A DNA stretch of 64,000 nt from CBDHGY01 sp965263325 (GCA_965263325.1 CBDHGY010000002.1:2170001-2234000); one strand, 5' to 3'. Shown: positions 46,736-56,668, numbered from the stretch's first letter. Notes: generated by a model not told the origin, from the sequence alone. Program-made: numbers and translations.

Positions 46736-47664
46736 CGTTTTGCCGTTAATCGCCGGCACACATCATCGAGCTGTTCAAGCTCGCGGTATTTGATGCGTAG
46801 CTCTCCACCTTTTGCGCTGTGCTTGATGTCGACGCTGAGGCCCAGAGCGCGTTCAAGGTCGGCCTCAAGCGCTTGGGTATCGACGTCTTTTTCGACTTTC
46901 GGTTTGACCGAAGGCGCGGCAGATTTTGGGGTAACACCGTCTTTTGCGAGACGTGCGAGCGCTTCAACATCCCGAACGCTTAATCCCTTCTTAATCGCCT
47001 CTTCGACAAGCGCCTCCGGATCGGGGGCAGCCAATGCCGCCCGGGCGTGACCGGCAGAAATTCGGCCAGCACGAAGGTGTTCGCGAACTTCGCTCGGTAA
47101 CGTTAGGAGACGCAGCGTATTGGCAATGTGCGCGCGCGATTTTCCGACACTTGCTCCGAGACTTTCTTGGGTGCGCCCGAACCGCTTCATCAGCTTTTCG
47201 TAAGCTTCTGCCTCTTCCATCGGATTAAGATCGGCGCGCTGAACATTCTCAATGATGCCGACTTCAAGGAGCTCTAGCTCATCGACTTCTTTCACAATCG
47301 CCGGAATGGTTTTCAGGCCGACCCCTTTCGCCGCACGGAACCTGCGCTCGCCGGCGATGATTTGAAATTTGCCGGGCGAATTTGGATCGGGGCGAACGAG
47401 AATCGCCTGAAGCACGCCCTTTGTTTTGATCGAGTGAGCGAGTTCCTTTAACTCCTGCTCACCGAAAGTCTTACGCGGCTGAGAGGGGTTGCGCGTGATT
47501 TGCTCGATTGGAATTTCTGCGACGCCGCCGCCAGTCGCTTCGGATGGAGGCGAAGAAGTTGGTTGCGCAGATGGGACCGGTTTAACGGGATCGACTTCGC
47601 CCATAAGTGCGGAGAGTCCTTTTCCTAACCGGCTGGGTTTTGCCGCCTTTGCAGGTTCGTTCAT
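46732..47664 (-). CDS. parB: Chromosome partitioning protein ParB
   Basis: 310 residues. The N-terminal ParA-contact peptide (LGKGLSALMGE) is followed by IPIEQITRNPSQPR, AGERRFRAAK (CTP-binding box C motif region) and a helix-turn-helix that ends SVGKSRAHIANTLRLL, plus a C-terminal dimerisation domain. It binds parS, slides as a CTP clamp and loads the segregation machinery. The three parS sites lie 1.4-2 kb upstream, in rsmG and mnmG. Co-translated with parA (ATGA overlap). Confidence 0.97.
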   Translation of the reverse strand: MNEPAKAAKPSRLGKGLSALMGEVDPVKPVPSAQPTSSPPSEATGGGVAEIPIEQITRNPSQPRKTFGEQELKELAHSIKTKGVLQAILVRPDPNSPGKFQIIAGERRFRAAKGVGLKTIPAIVKEVDELELLEVGIIENVQRADLNPMEEAEAYEKLMKRFGRTQESLGASVGKSRAHIANTLRLLTLPSEVREHLRAGRISAGHARAALAAPDPEALVEEAIKKGLSVRDVEALARLAKDGVTPKSAAPSVKPKVEKDVDTQALEADLERALGLSVDIKHSAKGGELRIKYRELEQLDDVCRRLTAKR

Positions 47665-48485
47665 GCGACCACTCCTTCACGGCGCGCGCGTTCGCGCTGG
47701 AGCACTTCAGAGGCGAGCCGAATATAAGCTTCACTTCCCGGGCAGCGATAATCATAGAGCAGGGCCGGCTTACCGAATGACGGCGCTTCCGATAATCGCA
47801 CGTTTCGAGGGATAACGGTGTTGTATACTTTCGCTCCCATAAATGCGCGAACCTCGTCGGCGACCTGATCGGAGAGATTGTTCCGCCGATCATACATCGT
47901 CAGAATAACACCCTGGATTTCGAGATCCGGATTGAGACCACTGCGCACCGCTTCGACCGTGTGAAGCAATTGGCTGAGTCCCTCGAGCGCCAGGAATTCG
48001 CACTGGAGCGGAACGAGCAAAGCGTGCGCAGCCGTCATCGCATTTAGCGTCAATGCCGACAAAGACGGAGGACAATCGATAAGAATATAATCATAAGGCG
48101 TTTGACCTTCGCCCGCCGCCCGCTCAACAAAAGAATGCAGCGCATCACGCAAACGATAAGAGCGCCGAGGGTCTTGAGCGAGCTCGATTTCCACGCCGGA
48201 CAAATTCTCGTCCCCTGGCACAATATCCAGACGCGGCACGAGTGTGGACTGCAATGCCTCTTCCAGTTTCACACCCTCAACGACCAGATCATAAGATGTG
48301 AGCGCACGCTCAGGTCTTGTGATCCCAAGGCCGGTTGAGGCATTGCCCTGTGCATCAAAGTCAACAATCAGGACTTTTCGTCCAACTGCCGCAAGCGCTG
48401 TTCCGAGGTTTATCGATGTTGTTGTTTTGCCAACGCCGCCCTTTTGATTGACGACTGCAAGTATACGAGTGTGGTCAGCTGACAC
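47661..48485 (-). CDS. parA: Chromosome partitioning ATPase ParA
   Basis: 274 residues. The deviant Walker A KGGVGKTTT near the N-terminus, IVDFDAQGNA (A') and LIDCPPSL (B) are all present. ATP-bound ParA on the nucleoid pulls ParB-parS complexes toward the new pole. Start is GTG at 48485, inside the last codons of rsmG (overlap of 11 bases). Part of the mnmG-rsmG-parA-parB run. Confidence 0.97.
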   Translation of the reverse strand: MSADHTRILAVVNQKGGVGKTTTSINLGTALAAVGRKVLIVDFDAQGNASTGLGITRPERALTSYDLVVEGVKLEEALQSTLVPRLDIVPGDENLSGVEIELAQDPRRSYRLRDALHSFVERAAGEGQTPYDYILIDCPPSLSALTLNAMTAAHALLVPLQCEFLALEGLSQLLHTVEAVRSGLNPDLEIQGVILTMYDRRNNLSDQVADEVRAFMGAKVYNTVIPRNVRLSEAPSFGKPALLYDYRCPGSEAYIRLASEVLQRERARREGVVA

Positions 48486-49113
48486 GCTGGACTCCCCAGA
48501 TTTTCAAGATTACGCCCGACCCACCTGAGCGACTTGGAATCGCTTCTGAGGAGAAGTTCCACGTTTCGGAGGCCGCCGTCAATTCCTCTTTCCAATTTTG
48601 TCCCTTATGAAGCAGTGCAATTGTGTCATTCCCAAAGAAGTGTGACGCAGAAGACATCAGCCTCGGCAGCGGCGCAAAAGCTCGGGCGGTGATAATATCG
48701 GCCGTGATTCCCGATACTTCTTCCGCGCGCATATTATGAACCTCTGCATTGAGATCGGCTGCTTCGATCGCGGCGCGGAGATAGTGGCACTTCTTCGTCG
48801 ACTTCTCCACCAGATGCGTTTTGCCAATGCCCTCAGCACTCAGCGCGCTTGCTGAAATCAACCCCGGAAAACCGGCACCTGTCCCAAGATCAACTACATT
48901 TGCATCACGCGAAATATGATCCAAAATCTGGGCGCTGTCGAAAACGTGGCGTCGCCAGATATGCCGCCACTCATTCTTGCCGATGAGGTTAAGCTGAGAG
49001 CTCCATTCTTTAAGCGTACGAATCACGCACTCAATTCGTTCGGATGTTTCACGTGAAACAATTTCCTGAGAAATCAAGTCTTCGAGGCCGAAACCATCTT
49101 CGTCTTCAATCAT
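48475..49113 (-). CDS. rsmG: 16S rRNA (guanine-527-N7)-methyltransferase RsmG
   Basis: 212 residues from ATG at 49113, which sits in a TGATG overlap with the mnmG stop. SAM-binding VVDLGTGAGFPG, FLRAAIEA-type central region (HYLRAAIEAADL) and ITARAFAPL are family blocks. It methylates G527 of 16S rRNA. The first 30 codons contain VSRETS, which is the coding reading of an embedded parS site. Confidence 0.95.
   Translation of the reverse strand: MIEDEDGFGLEDLISQEIVSRETSERIECVIRTLKEWSSQLNLIGKNEWRHIWRRHVFDSAQILDHISRDANVVDLGTGAGFPGLISASALSAEGIGKTHLVEKSTKKCHYLRAAIEAADLNAEVHNMRAEEVSGITADIITARAFAPLPRLMSSASHFFGNDTIALLHKGQNWKEELTAASETWNFSSEAIPSRSGGSGVILKIWGVQRVS
49045..49060. promoter_or_regulatory. 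parS site 1 (in rsmG)
   Basis: Perfect 16-bp TGTTTCACGTGAAACA, the ParB-binding palindrome. It is read in frame as VSRET near the N-terminus of RsmG. Confidence 0.97.
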
Positions 49114-50984
49114 CAAGATGCCTTCTTTGGGCCACGCCGGCGGACGTGCGCAAGCAAAGCAGTTAGCGCGCCGGGAGTGACGCCTTCGATCCGCGAGGCT
49201 TGGCCGAGGGTTGTCGGTCTCACGGCTTCGAGTTTGATCCGGACCTCGGTCGACAATCCGCCAATAAGTGAATAATCGAGGCTTTGCGGTAAACGAAGCG
49301 CCTCATCTTTTCGAAGCGCTGCGATATCCGCAGCCTGGCGATCCAGATATCCAGCGTACTGCGCTTCAACTTCCATCGCCTCGGATGTTTCACGTGAAAC
49401 ACTCGAAAGGGCTGGAATCGCCAAGCGAAGGTCTTCAAACGAAATCGATGGATATGCGAGGTACTCCATCGCGGTCCGGCGCTTGCCGTCCTGGTTCACT
49501 TTCCAACCATGAGTGGCCGCTTCTTTGGGTGTCAACTTTGTCTCTGTCAAAAGTGTCCGGGCATGGTCCAGCGCCGAGTGTTTCACGTGAAACACATTCG
49601 CGCGCTCCTTTCCGACACACCCTAATGAAAGGCCTTTCGGAGTTAACCGCTGATCGGCATTGTCCGCGCGAAGGCTCAATCGATACTCTGCACGGCTCGT
49701 GAACATGCGGTATGGCTCTGTGACCCCGCGGGTCACAAGGTCGTCGATGAGCACCCCGATATATGCCTCAGCGCGATCAAACTCCGCCGGATCGTTACCG
49801 CCTGCCGCCCGCGCCGCGTTTAATCCGGCGACCAGACCTTGAGCACCCGCTTCTTCATATCCTGTCGTCCCATTGATCTGACCCGCAAGATAGAGTCCCG
49901 GGAGTCGCTTCACCTCCAAAGAGGGAAATAGCTCTCGCGGATCCACATAGTCATACTCAATTGCATAGCCATGCTGAAGTATGACCGCCTTGGTAAGCCC
50001 GGTGATTGTTGCGATAAACGCGTCTTGAACCTTTGCCGGTAGTGACGTGGAAATACCATTTGGATAAACGGTAGGATCGTTCAAACCCTCCGGCTCGAGG
50101 AAGATCTGGTGGCGTTCGCGGTCAGCAAACCGGTGAATCTTGTCTTCAATCGACGGACAATAGCGCGGACCGCGCCCAGCGATAGCACCCGAATAAACCG
50201 CCGATTGATTGATGTTCTCTTCGACAATGGCATGGGTCTCTGGATTTGTGTGAGTGATGCCGCACGCGATCTGAGGCACGGTGATCGTGTCCGTCATATA
50301 AGAAAACGGCACCGACTCATCATCGGCTGGCTGCATTTCCAGCGCGTCCCAGTCAATCGTGTTTCCATCGAGTCGGGCTGGCGTGCCCGTCTTCAACCGG
50401 CCCATTTGAAGGCCGAGACCATAGAGCCGGTCAGACAATCCAATCGCGGGCTTCTCTCCGATCCGCCCCGCAGGAATGCGCTCGTCGCCGCGATGGATAA
50501 TCCCTTTGAGAAACGTGCCGGTTGTTACGACGATCCGAGAAGCACGGTAGCGCTCACCCTTCAGACCCACCGCGCCAGCCACGATCTCATCCTCAACGAT
50601 GAGGTCCTCTACGCCATCCTCGATAACCGTGAGATTCGGATGGTTGAAAATCTCACGTTGCATCGCTTCGCGGTAAAGCCTCCGATCCATTTGTGCACGT
50701 GGTCCGCGAACCGCCGGTCCTTTGGAGCGGTTAAGGAGACGGAACTGAATTCCAGCCTGATCCGAAACTCGTCCCATCAAGCCGTCAAGCGCATCGATCT
50801 CCCGAACCAAGTGACCCTTCCCAAGGCCCCCAATTGCCGGGTTGCAAGACATCTCTCCGATGGTGGATTTCTTATGTGTGATAAGCGCTGTTTTTGCACC
50901 AAAGCGCGCAGACGCAGACGCCGCTTCGCAACCGGCATGGCCGCCGCCAACAACAATCACATCGAACTGAAATTTACCGCTCAT
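49113..50984 (-). CDS. mnmG: tRNA U34 carboxymethylaminomethyl synthase subunit MnmG
   Basis: 623 residues, FAD protein. GGGHAGCEAA (12-21) binds FAD, CNPAIGGLGKGHLVREIDALDG, KTGTPARLDG, GQINGTTGYEEAGAQGLVAG and the C-terminal SRIEGVTPGALTALLAH are hallmarks. With MnmE it makes the cmnm5 modification at U34 of certain tRNAs. Two parS sites are embedded: one read as FHVKHS, the other as VSRETS. Start 68 bases downstream of mnmE. Confidence 0.97.
   Translation of the reverse strand: MSGKFQFDVIVVGGGHAGCEAASASARFGAKTALITHKKSTIGEMSCNPAIGGLGKGHLVREIDALDGLMGRVSDQAGIQFRLLNRSKGPAVRGPRAQMDRRLYREAMQREIFNHPNLTVIEDGVEDLIVEDEIVAGAVGLKGERYRASRIVVTTGTFLKGIIHRGDERIPAGRIGEKPAIGLSDRLYGLGLQMGRLKTGTPARLDGNTIDWDALEMQPADDESVPFSYMTDTITVPQIACGITHTNPETHAIVEENINQSAVYSGAIAGRGPRYCPSIEDKIHRFADRERHQIFLEPEGLNDPTVYPNGISTSLPAKVQDAFIATITGLTKAVILQHGYAIEYDYVDPRELFPSLEVKRLPGLYLAGQINGTTGYEEAGAQGLVAGLNAARAAGGNDPAEFDRAEAYIGVLIDDLVTRGVTEPYRMFTSRAEYRLSLRADNADQRLTPKGLSLGCVGKERANVFHVKHSALDHARTLLTETKLTPKEAATHGWKVNQDGKRRTAMEYLAYPSISFEDLRLAIPALSSVSRETSEAMEVEAQYAGYLDRQAADIAALRKDEALRLPQSLDYSLIGGLSTEVRIKLEAVRPTTLGQASRIEGVTPGALTALLAHVRRRGPKKAS
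49386..49401. promoter_or_regulatory. parS site 2 (in mnmG)
   Basis: Perfect TGTTTCACGTGAAACA, read as VSRETS in MnmG. Confidence 0.97.
49579..49594. promoter_or_regulatory. parS site 3 (in mnmG)
   Basis: Perfect TGTTTCACGTGAAACA, read as FHVKH in MnmG, 193 bases from site 2. Confidence 0.97.
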
Positions 50985-51052
50985 TAACGCGCTCCGATCG
51001 AAGCGCGGATATAGCGTATCGCAGATCAGATTTCACCCCGAAAATTCCGGTA

Positions 51053-52375
51053 CTATTTTCCGATACAGAATGACGAGAAAACCGAGCCGAGCACATCCTC
51101 GACCCCAACCTCTCCGATGAGAGATGCAAGCGCGCGGGAGGCCAGGCGAACTTCTTCAGCGGCAAGCTCAGCACCTACGCCTGAGTGAATGAGCTCGCGT
51201 GCAGACTCCAAATGGGCGAGTCCGGATTGGAGTTTGCTGCGGTGGCGGGCCCGCGTAATGACTGGTGCTTCCGTGTTTGAAACTGCCGCCAGCAACCACG
51301 TCATGATGACTTGTTCAAGGTCGGCCACGCCTGCGCCGGTCACAGCGGAAATCGCAAGGTCGCCTCCGCCCTGTGAAACACCATCTACGTCTATCTTATT
51401 CACCACGACAAGATCGTGCTCTGCAAACTTGTCAGGAAAACTTTGGCCGCTCGATCCATCGACGAGATAAATGCGCAAATCAGCCGACCCCGCTGCGGCT
51501 CGTGCGCGGCGAACACCTTCAGCCTCCACCACATCTTCCGTATCGCGAATGCCAGCCGTATCGACAAACCATACAACCACTCCGCCAAGAATCACGCGCA
51601 CCTCGATGATGTCACGCGTAGTGCCAGGAATATCCGTTACGATGGCCGCATCGCGTTTCGATAGGCGGTTCAGTAAGGTTGATTTGCCAGCATTGGGAGG
51701 CCCGATGATCGCAACGCGAAAGCCATCGCGAATCCGTTCACCGATCCCACCGTCGCCGAGTGCATCTGCCATCTGTGTACGGAGGGTTTCCAATTTCTTA
51801 ATCACCGGAGCGTCCACTGTTTGTGGTGCATCGCCTTCATCGGGAAAATCGATGGATACTTCCAACAATGCCAAAATCTCAGTGAGCTGCTTCTGCCAAT
51901 CGGAATATGTTTCCGAAAGGGCCCCGCCGAGTTGTCTGAGCGCTTGAGATTTTTGCGCAACCGTCTCCGCATCAATCAAATCGGCAACGCCTTCTGCTTG
52001 CGTAAGGTCGAGCTTTCCATTCTCAAATGCGCGGCGCGTAAACTCTCCCGGTTCAGCCAATCGCACCCCATCGATTGCGGTGAGTGTTTCGAGCGCATGC
52101 TCGATAACAGCCTGGCCGCCATGCAGGTTCAATTCGAGAGAGTCTTCGCCGGTATACGTGTCCGGCCCCGGCATGAAGAGCGCGAGCCCCTCATCTATGA
52201 TTGCGCCGCTTAGGTCCTTAATGACCCGCAAACGCGAAGATCTTGGGTTTGGAAGCCCGTTTTCGAGAATGCGCTGACCTATGGATTTAACCGCTGGTCC
52301 CGAAATTCGAATGATCGCAATCGCTGCCGGCGGTGGGCCAGAAGCAAGCGCGCAAATAGTATCATTCAGAATCAT
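51053..52375 (-). CDS. mnmE: tRNA modification GTPase MnmE
   Basis: 440 residues. N-terminal folate-binding domain (PGEFTRRAFENGKLDLTQAEG), central GTPase with P-loop GPPNAGKST, IPGTTRD and VNKID, and the C-terminal CIGK box. K+-dependent GTPase that works with MnmG on U34. Length a little under the 450-residue average. It follows rho on the same strand after 54 bases. Confidence 0.97.
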   Translation of the reverse strand: MILNDTICALASGPPPAAIAIIRISGPAVKSIGQRILENGLPNPRSSRLRVIKDLSGAIIDEGLALFMPGPDTYTGEDSLELNLHGGQAVIEHALETLTAIDGVRLAEPGEFTRRAFENGKLDLTQAEGVADLIDAETVAQKSQALRQLGGALSETYSDWQKQLTEILALLEVSIDFPDEGDAPQTVDAPVIKKLETLRTQMADALGDGGIGERIRDGFRVAIIGPPNAGKSTLLNRLSKRDAAIVTDIPGTTRDIIEVRVILGGVVVWFVDTAGIRDTEDVVEAEGVRRARAAAGSADLRIYLVDGSSGQSFPDKFAEHDLVVVNKIDVDGVSQGGGDLAISAVTGAGVADLEQVIMTWLLAAVSNTEAPVITRARHRSKLQSGLAHLESARELIHSGVGAELAAEEVRLASRALASLIGEVGVEDVLGSVFSSFCIGK

Positions 52376-52429
52376 GCAGGTGTACTACACCAAAGGTGAA
52401 TGAACCCAACTGGTCGCATTAACACCCGG

Positions 52430-53719
52430 CTAGTTCTTCATTGCCTCGAAGAACTCGTCATTGGTTTTCGTCTGACGCAACTTATCAAGCAAGAACTCGA
52501 TTGCATCGGTTGTACCCATCGGTGAGAGAATACGCCGGAGCAGGTAGATTTTCTGAAGTTGCGCAGCTTCGGTAATGAGCTCTTCTTTCCGTGTGCCGGA
52601 TTTCAGAATATCGATAGCCGGGAAAGTCCGCTTGTCCGCTACTTTGCGGTCGAGGACGACTTCAGAGTTACCCGTACCTTTGAATTCTTCGAAGATCACC
52701 TCGTCCATCCGCGAGCCAGTATCGATCAGCGCGGTTGAAACAATCGTTAGCGAGCCACCATTTTCAACGTTCCGCGCCGCACCAAAAAAGCGTTTCGGGC
52801 GCTGCAAAGCATTGGCGTCCACACCGCCTGTAAGAACCTTCCCCGAGCTTGGAACGGTCGTGTTATAGGCGCGGCCGAGGCGGGTAATAGAATCGAGCAA
52901 TATGACAACGTCGCGGCCATGTTCCACGAGGCGTTTGGCTTTTTCGATGACCATTTCAGCAACAGCAACGTGGCGAGTTGCAGGTTCGTCAAAGGTCGAA
53001 GCCACAACTTCTCCCTTCACCGAACGGGACATATCTGTCACCTCTTCCGGGCGCTCATCGATCAAAAGGACAATGAGATAACACTCCGGATGGTTTTCCT
53101 CGATCGATGCAGCGATGTTCTGGAGCAGAACCGTTTTACCTGTTCGCGGCGGCGCAACGATAAGCGCCCGCTGGCCCTTACCAATCGGCGCGACAATATC
53201 GATAACCCGGCCTGAGCGATCCTTTTTCGTTGGATCCTGGCTTTCCATATTCAGACGCTCTTCGGGATAAAGCGGGGTCAGATTGTCAAAGTGGACTTTC
53301 TGGCGGGCTTTTTCAGGTTCCTCAAAATTGATCAGGCTGGCATCGGCGAGCGCAAAATATCGCTCTTCTTGTTTCGGTGCTTTAATCGGACCTTCCACCG
53401 TATCCCCTGTGCGAATACCAGCGGCTTTCAGAACTTTCGGGCTGACGTAAATATCGTCTGGTCCCGGAAGATAATTTGCTTCTGCAGAGCGCAAAAATCC
53501 AAAACCATCCGGCAGAACCTCTAAAACACCGGATCCGATAATCTCGATCTCTCGTTCAGCAAGTTCTTTCAGGATGGCGAACAGCATATCCTGTGTGCGC
53601 AAAGATGAGGCGTTTTCAACCTCCAGTGCTTCTGCATGCTTGAGCAATTCCTTCGGATCAAGACCTTTCAGCTCACGCAGATATACCTTGTCGACTTTGT
53701 CAAAATTGATGGTTGCCAT
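52430..53719 (-). CDS. rho: Transcription termination factor Rho
   Basis: 429 residues. N-terminal RNA-binding domain with VLPDGFGFLRS and YLPGPDDIYVSP; Walker A APPRTGKTV; Q-loop, LDSITRLGRAYN and RKVADKRTFPAI. Hexameric helicase that ends Rho-dependent transcripts. Nothing unusual; the divergent upstream region of 149 bases up to hemJ holds no gene. Confidence 0.98.
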   Translation of the reverse strand: MATINFDKVDKVYLRELKGLDPKELLKHAEALEVENASSLRTQDMLFAILKELAEREIEIIGSGVLEVLPDGFGFLRSAEANYLPGPDDIYVSPKVLKAAGIRTGDTVEGPIKAPKQEERYFALADASLINFEEPEKARQKVHFDNLTPLYPEERLNMESQDPTKKDRSGRVIDIVAPIGKGQRALIVAPPRTGKTVLLQNIAASIEENHPECYLIVLLIDERPEEVTDMSRSVKGEVVASTFDEPATRHVAVAEMVIEKAKRLVEHGRDVVILLDSITRLGRAYNTTVPSSGKVLTGGVDANALQRPKRFFGAARNVENGGSLTIVSTALIDTGSRMDEVIFEEFKGTGNSEVVLDRKVADKRTFPAIDILKSGTRKEELITEAAQLQKIYLLRRILSPMGTTDAIEFLLDKLRQTKTNDEFFEAMKN

Positions 53720-53868
53720 TTGGACCTAATTTTTCTGATTTTGAGAAGCAATCCGGCGTTCGTCACTGTATTCCGGCAGGCGCAGGACGCGCCTTTTTTG
53801 CTAGACAGCCATATCGGACGAATGCCGATTGCCGTCAAGACATAGAATGATGCGCCGCAGAATTTCCG

Positions 53869-54309
53869 TCAGAACGGTTGCACAATCACCATAATGACCG
53901 CGATGATCATCGCAACAAATGGGATCTCATTATAAATTCGCAAGCGCTTTTCAGATATACTCGTATCGCCAGCGTCGATCTTTTTGCCCATGCTTATAAA
54001 AATGCCGTGGAACGCCGAAATGGCGAGGACGAAGAGCAGTTTCACATGAAACCAGCCTTGATAAAGATACGCCCAATTTGTCATCCAAAGTAGAGCTATT
54101 CCGAGCACCCAAGCGACAACAATAGATGGTGACAGGATGATTCTGCGAAGCCTGTCCGCGGCGAGCTTCATTGTCTCAAATTGCTGATCACCAGGTTTGC
54201 TCTGAAGCTGGTAAATCTTGAGCCGGGGATACATCAACATGCCCGCCATCCAGGCGATGACGAAAATCAAGTGTATGGATTTTACCCAAGGATAGAGCGT
54301 AGCAATCAT
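53869..54309 (-). CDS. hemJ: Protoporphyrinogen oxidase HemJ
   Basis: 146 residues with four hydrophobic helices. SIHLIFVIAWMAGMLMYPRLKIY at the start and WFHVKLLFVLAISAFHG in the middle match HemJ, including the conserved His and Arg residues. It oxidises protoporphyrinogen IX in the inner membrane. Last gene of the hemE-hemH-hemJ run; start overlaps the hemH stop by four bases. Confidence 0.92.
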   Translation of the reverse strand: MIATLYPWVKSIHLIFVIAWMAGMLMYPRLKIYQLQSKPGDQQFETMKLAADRLRRIILSPSIVVAWVLGIALLWMTNWAYLYQGWFHVKLLFVLAISAFHGIFISMGKKIDAGDTSISEKRLRIYNEIPFVAMIIAVIMVIVQPF

Positions 54310-55358
54310 ATGCCGGTCTCTACTGTCCCGGATTTATGAGGGCAATCGCCATGAGCTGCAGGGCAAAGTCTACCGCCTGAACAGGACCTTAGTGGCTGAT
54401 CGCTGGAAACAGCGTCTCGTACGAGACCAGAAAGATAGTTTATGAACGTTTCATCCGTGCCCAATGCAGGAACGGTTGTGAAACTGGCTGCGCCGTGTTC
54501 TTCCGCAACTTCCCTATATTCTATGTCTAATTCGACCAGCGTTTCGATGTGTTCAGACACAAATGCGATTGGCGCAATTAAGATATGTCGGTTCGCTTTC
54601 GAGGCTTTTTCGATTTCTTCTTCTGTTGGTGGGCCGATCCATTTTAAGGGGCCAACCCGCGACTGGTAACAGGAAAGCACGTCCCACTCACCTGGAACCT
54701 GCGCGGAAATTTTTGCGGCCATTTCCTCGCATTGCCACTGATAAGGATCACCGTCCTTTACGATCTTTTCGGGCAGACCATGCGCCGAGAGTAACAAAGT
54801 GACATTGTCGGGACAGCCGGCACTTCTCCAAGCCTGATCAATCATCGACACATGAGCAGAAATGAAATCCTCCTCGAAAGGATAACAACACACCGTTTTC
54901 GTTGGGCCGGAATACGATTTCTGCCACGCATTCAATGACGATCCAGTCGTTGTTGTCGAAAATTGCGGATAAAGCGGCAAGAGAATAACTTCATCAGCGC
55001 CCCAAGCCTGAACCTCTTTCGCTGTTTCTTCCGTGAAGGGATGCCAGTAGCGCATTGCAATGAAGCACTTTACGTCGTCGCCGGGTAAGTGGGACGCCAT
55101 CGCAACCTCTAGCGCGGCGGCTTGTTTCTTCGTTTCCGGCAGAAGAGGTGATCCCCCTCCCGCATCCATCATTGCATAATTCTTTTTCACAGATGGCGTG
55201 CGTGTGCGGGAGATAATTTCCGAAAGCATCCAACGTATGGGAGAAGGTGCTCTAATTATTGCGGGGTCCCGGAACAAATTTTTCAAGAATGGTCGAATAT
55301 TGTCCGGTCCATCCGGGCCGCCCAGATTAAACAAAACAACAGCGATTTTCCGGCCCAT
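54306..55358 (-). CDS. hemH: Ferrochelatase
   Basis: 350 residues from ATG at 55358, in a TGATG overlap with the hemE stop; an earlier TTG is less likely. VLFNLGGPDGPDNI, GGGSPLL, LPLYPQFSTTTTGSS, LLLSAHGLPEKIV (active His) and FVSEHIETLVELDIEY (active Glu) are all present. Inserts Fe2+ into protoporphyrin IX. The C-terminal tail carries three Cys (CSGGRLCPAAHGDCP), which might be a [2Fe-2S] site, as in some ferrochelatases. Confidence 0.96.
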   Translation of the reverse strand: MGRKIAVVLFNLGGPDGPDNIRPFLKNLFRDPAIIRAPSPIRWMLSEIISRTRTPSVKKNYAMMDAGGGSPLLPETKKQAAALEVAMASHLPGDDVKCFIAMRYWHPFTEETAKEVQAWGADEVILLPLYPQFSTTTTGSSLNAWQKSYSGPTKTVCCYPFEEDFISAHVSMIDQAWRSAGCPDNVTLLLSAHGLPEKIVKDGDPYQWQCEEMAAKISAQVPGEWDVLSCYQSRVGPLKWIGPPTEEEIEKASKANRHILIAPIAFVSEHIETLVELDIEYREVAEEHGAASFTTVPALGTDETFINYLSGLVRDAVSSDQPLRSCSGGRLCPAAHGDCPHKSGTVETGI

Positions 55359-56398
55359 CAAACGCCCTCTCTGACAATCTCGATCAGTCGCTGAACATGC
55401 GCGATCTTAACTTCCGGCATAACGCCGTGACCAAGATTGAAGATATGGGGCCGGTCTTTGTATGCGGCGAGCAACTCACGCGCAGAACGCTCCATTGCCG
55501 CACCCCCCGTTACCATCAAAAGAGGATCGAGATGCCCCTGAACAGGAACATTCTCAGGTAAAATCTGTTTTACTTGATCTGGAATGGCAGCGGTATCTAA
55601 CCCAATCGCTTGCACCCCGGTCTCGCGATAATATTCGCCAATCATTCCGCCTGCACCGCGCGGAAACCCAATAATCGGTAAGTCTACTCCAAGTTCTCTG
55701 AGGCGTTCTACCAAGTATTTTGTTGGCTGGATTATGATCTTACGAAATATATCGACTGGTAATCCTTCCGCCCAACTGTCAAATAGTTGCAGCGCATTTG
55801 CGCCAGCATTGGCTTGAGCGGCGAGATAATGGGCTGTTCCTTCCGCAATGTGGGTAAGAACTGTATCCATTTCTTCAGAGCGCTCATAAGCCCAGAACTT
55901 TGCTTTATGACGATCCGTCTTTCCCCGCCCTTCGATTGCATAAAGCGCGACAGTCCATGGTGATCCGGCGAAACCAATAAGCGCCGTTGTATCATCAAGT
56001 TCCTTTCGAACTCTTCGAACAGTTTCATAAACTGGCGAAAGTCTTTCTGTTACGGTTGGGAATGGAACCCCTTCCAGATCGCTTGCGCTTTCTATGGCCT
56101 GGATAATGGGACCTACGCCTTTTTCGAACCGCACATTTCGGCCCATAGCGTCCAGGATGAGAAGTATATCCGCGAAGAGTATCGCAGCATCCATTCCATA
56201 GCGCCGAATGGGTTGTAGCGTCGCTTCAGTTGCCAAAGAAGGTGTGTAGCAAAAGTCCATAAAGTCTTTCGCCTTTGCCCGAAGCTCTAAATACTCCGGA
56301 AGATGCCTTCCTGCCTGACGCATCAGCCAGATAGGGGTCCTTTCCGGTTTGGTGCCGTTGAGAACCTGAAGGAACGAAGAAGAAGTCATGTCAGCCAC
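55358..56398 (-). CDS. hemE: Uroporphyrinogen decarboxylase
   Basis: 346 residues. RTPIWLMRQAGRHLPEY, LFADILLILDAMG, GFAGSPWTVALYAIEG and FPRGAGGMI are family blocks including the substrate Arg and Asp. It converts uroporphyrinogen III to coproporphyrinogen III. Two Met codons three apart near the start; the first is kept. It borders the replication origin, as in Caulobacter. Confidence 0.97.
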   Translation of the reverse strand: MADMTSSSFLQVLNGTKPERTPIWLMRQAGRHLPEYLELRAKAKDFMDFCYTPSLATEATLQPIRRYGMDAAILFADILLILDAMGRNVRFEKGVGPIIQAIESASDLEGVPFPTVTERLSPVYETVRRVRKELDDTTALIGFAGSPWTVALYAIEGRGKTDRHKAKFWAYERSEEMDTVLTHIAEGTAHYLAAQANAGANALQLFDSWAEGLPVDIFRKIIIQPTKYLVERLRELGVDLPIIGFPRGAGGMIGEYYRETGVQAIGLDTAAIPDQVKQILPENVPVQGHLDPLLMVTGGAAMERSARELLAAYKDRPHIFNLGHGVMPEVKIAHVQRLIEIVREGV

Positions 56399-56525
56399 GG
56401 GGAACCCCTAAAACGGAACTTGTTTCGTATATTATTATTATTAGTCAGTGGAATTGGTGGATCGTCGCAGGGAAATCAGAGTTCATCTGCGATTTACACA
56501 GTCTGTCCACAAGGCCGGAGCGAAT

Positions 56526-56542
56526 TTAACCTTTGATTAACC
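56526..56542. promoter_or_regulatory. CtrA box in oriC (TTAA-N7-TTAACC)
   Basis: TTAA CCTTTGA TTAACC matches the CtrA consensus TTAA-N7-TTAAC exactly. CtrA bound here blocks initiation in Caulobacter; it also could act on the hemE or PpsR promoters. Confidence 0.8.
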
Positions 56543-56668
56543 ATCAGACTCCGAAGCGGATTTCTCCAACATTTGGAGTCAATTTCACAATCAAAAACAC
56601 CTCAAGAACATCCAATGAGGGATTCGTCGTCCTGTGGGTTTCCTGTGACTCCGAAGGTGCTAGCCCAA

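Noticed and set aside
50109..50987. 292-codon plus-strand frame opposite mnmG
   Set aside because: Fully antisense to a certain gene and no recognisable protein motif.
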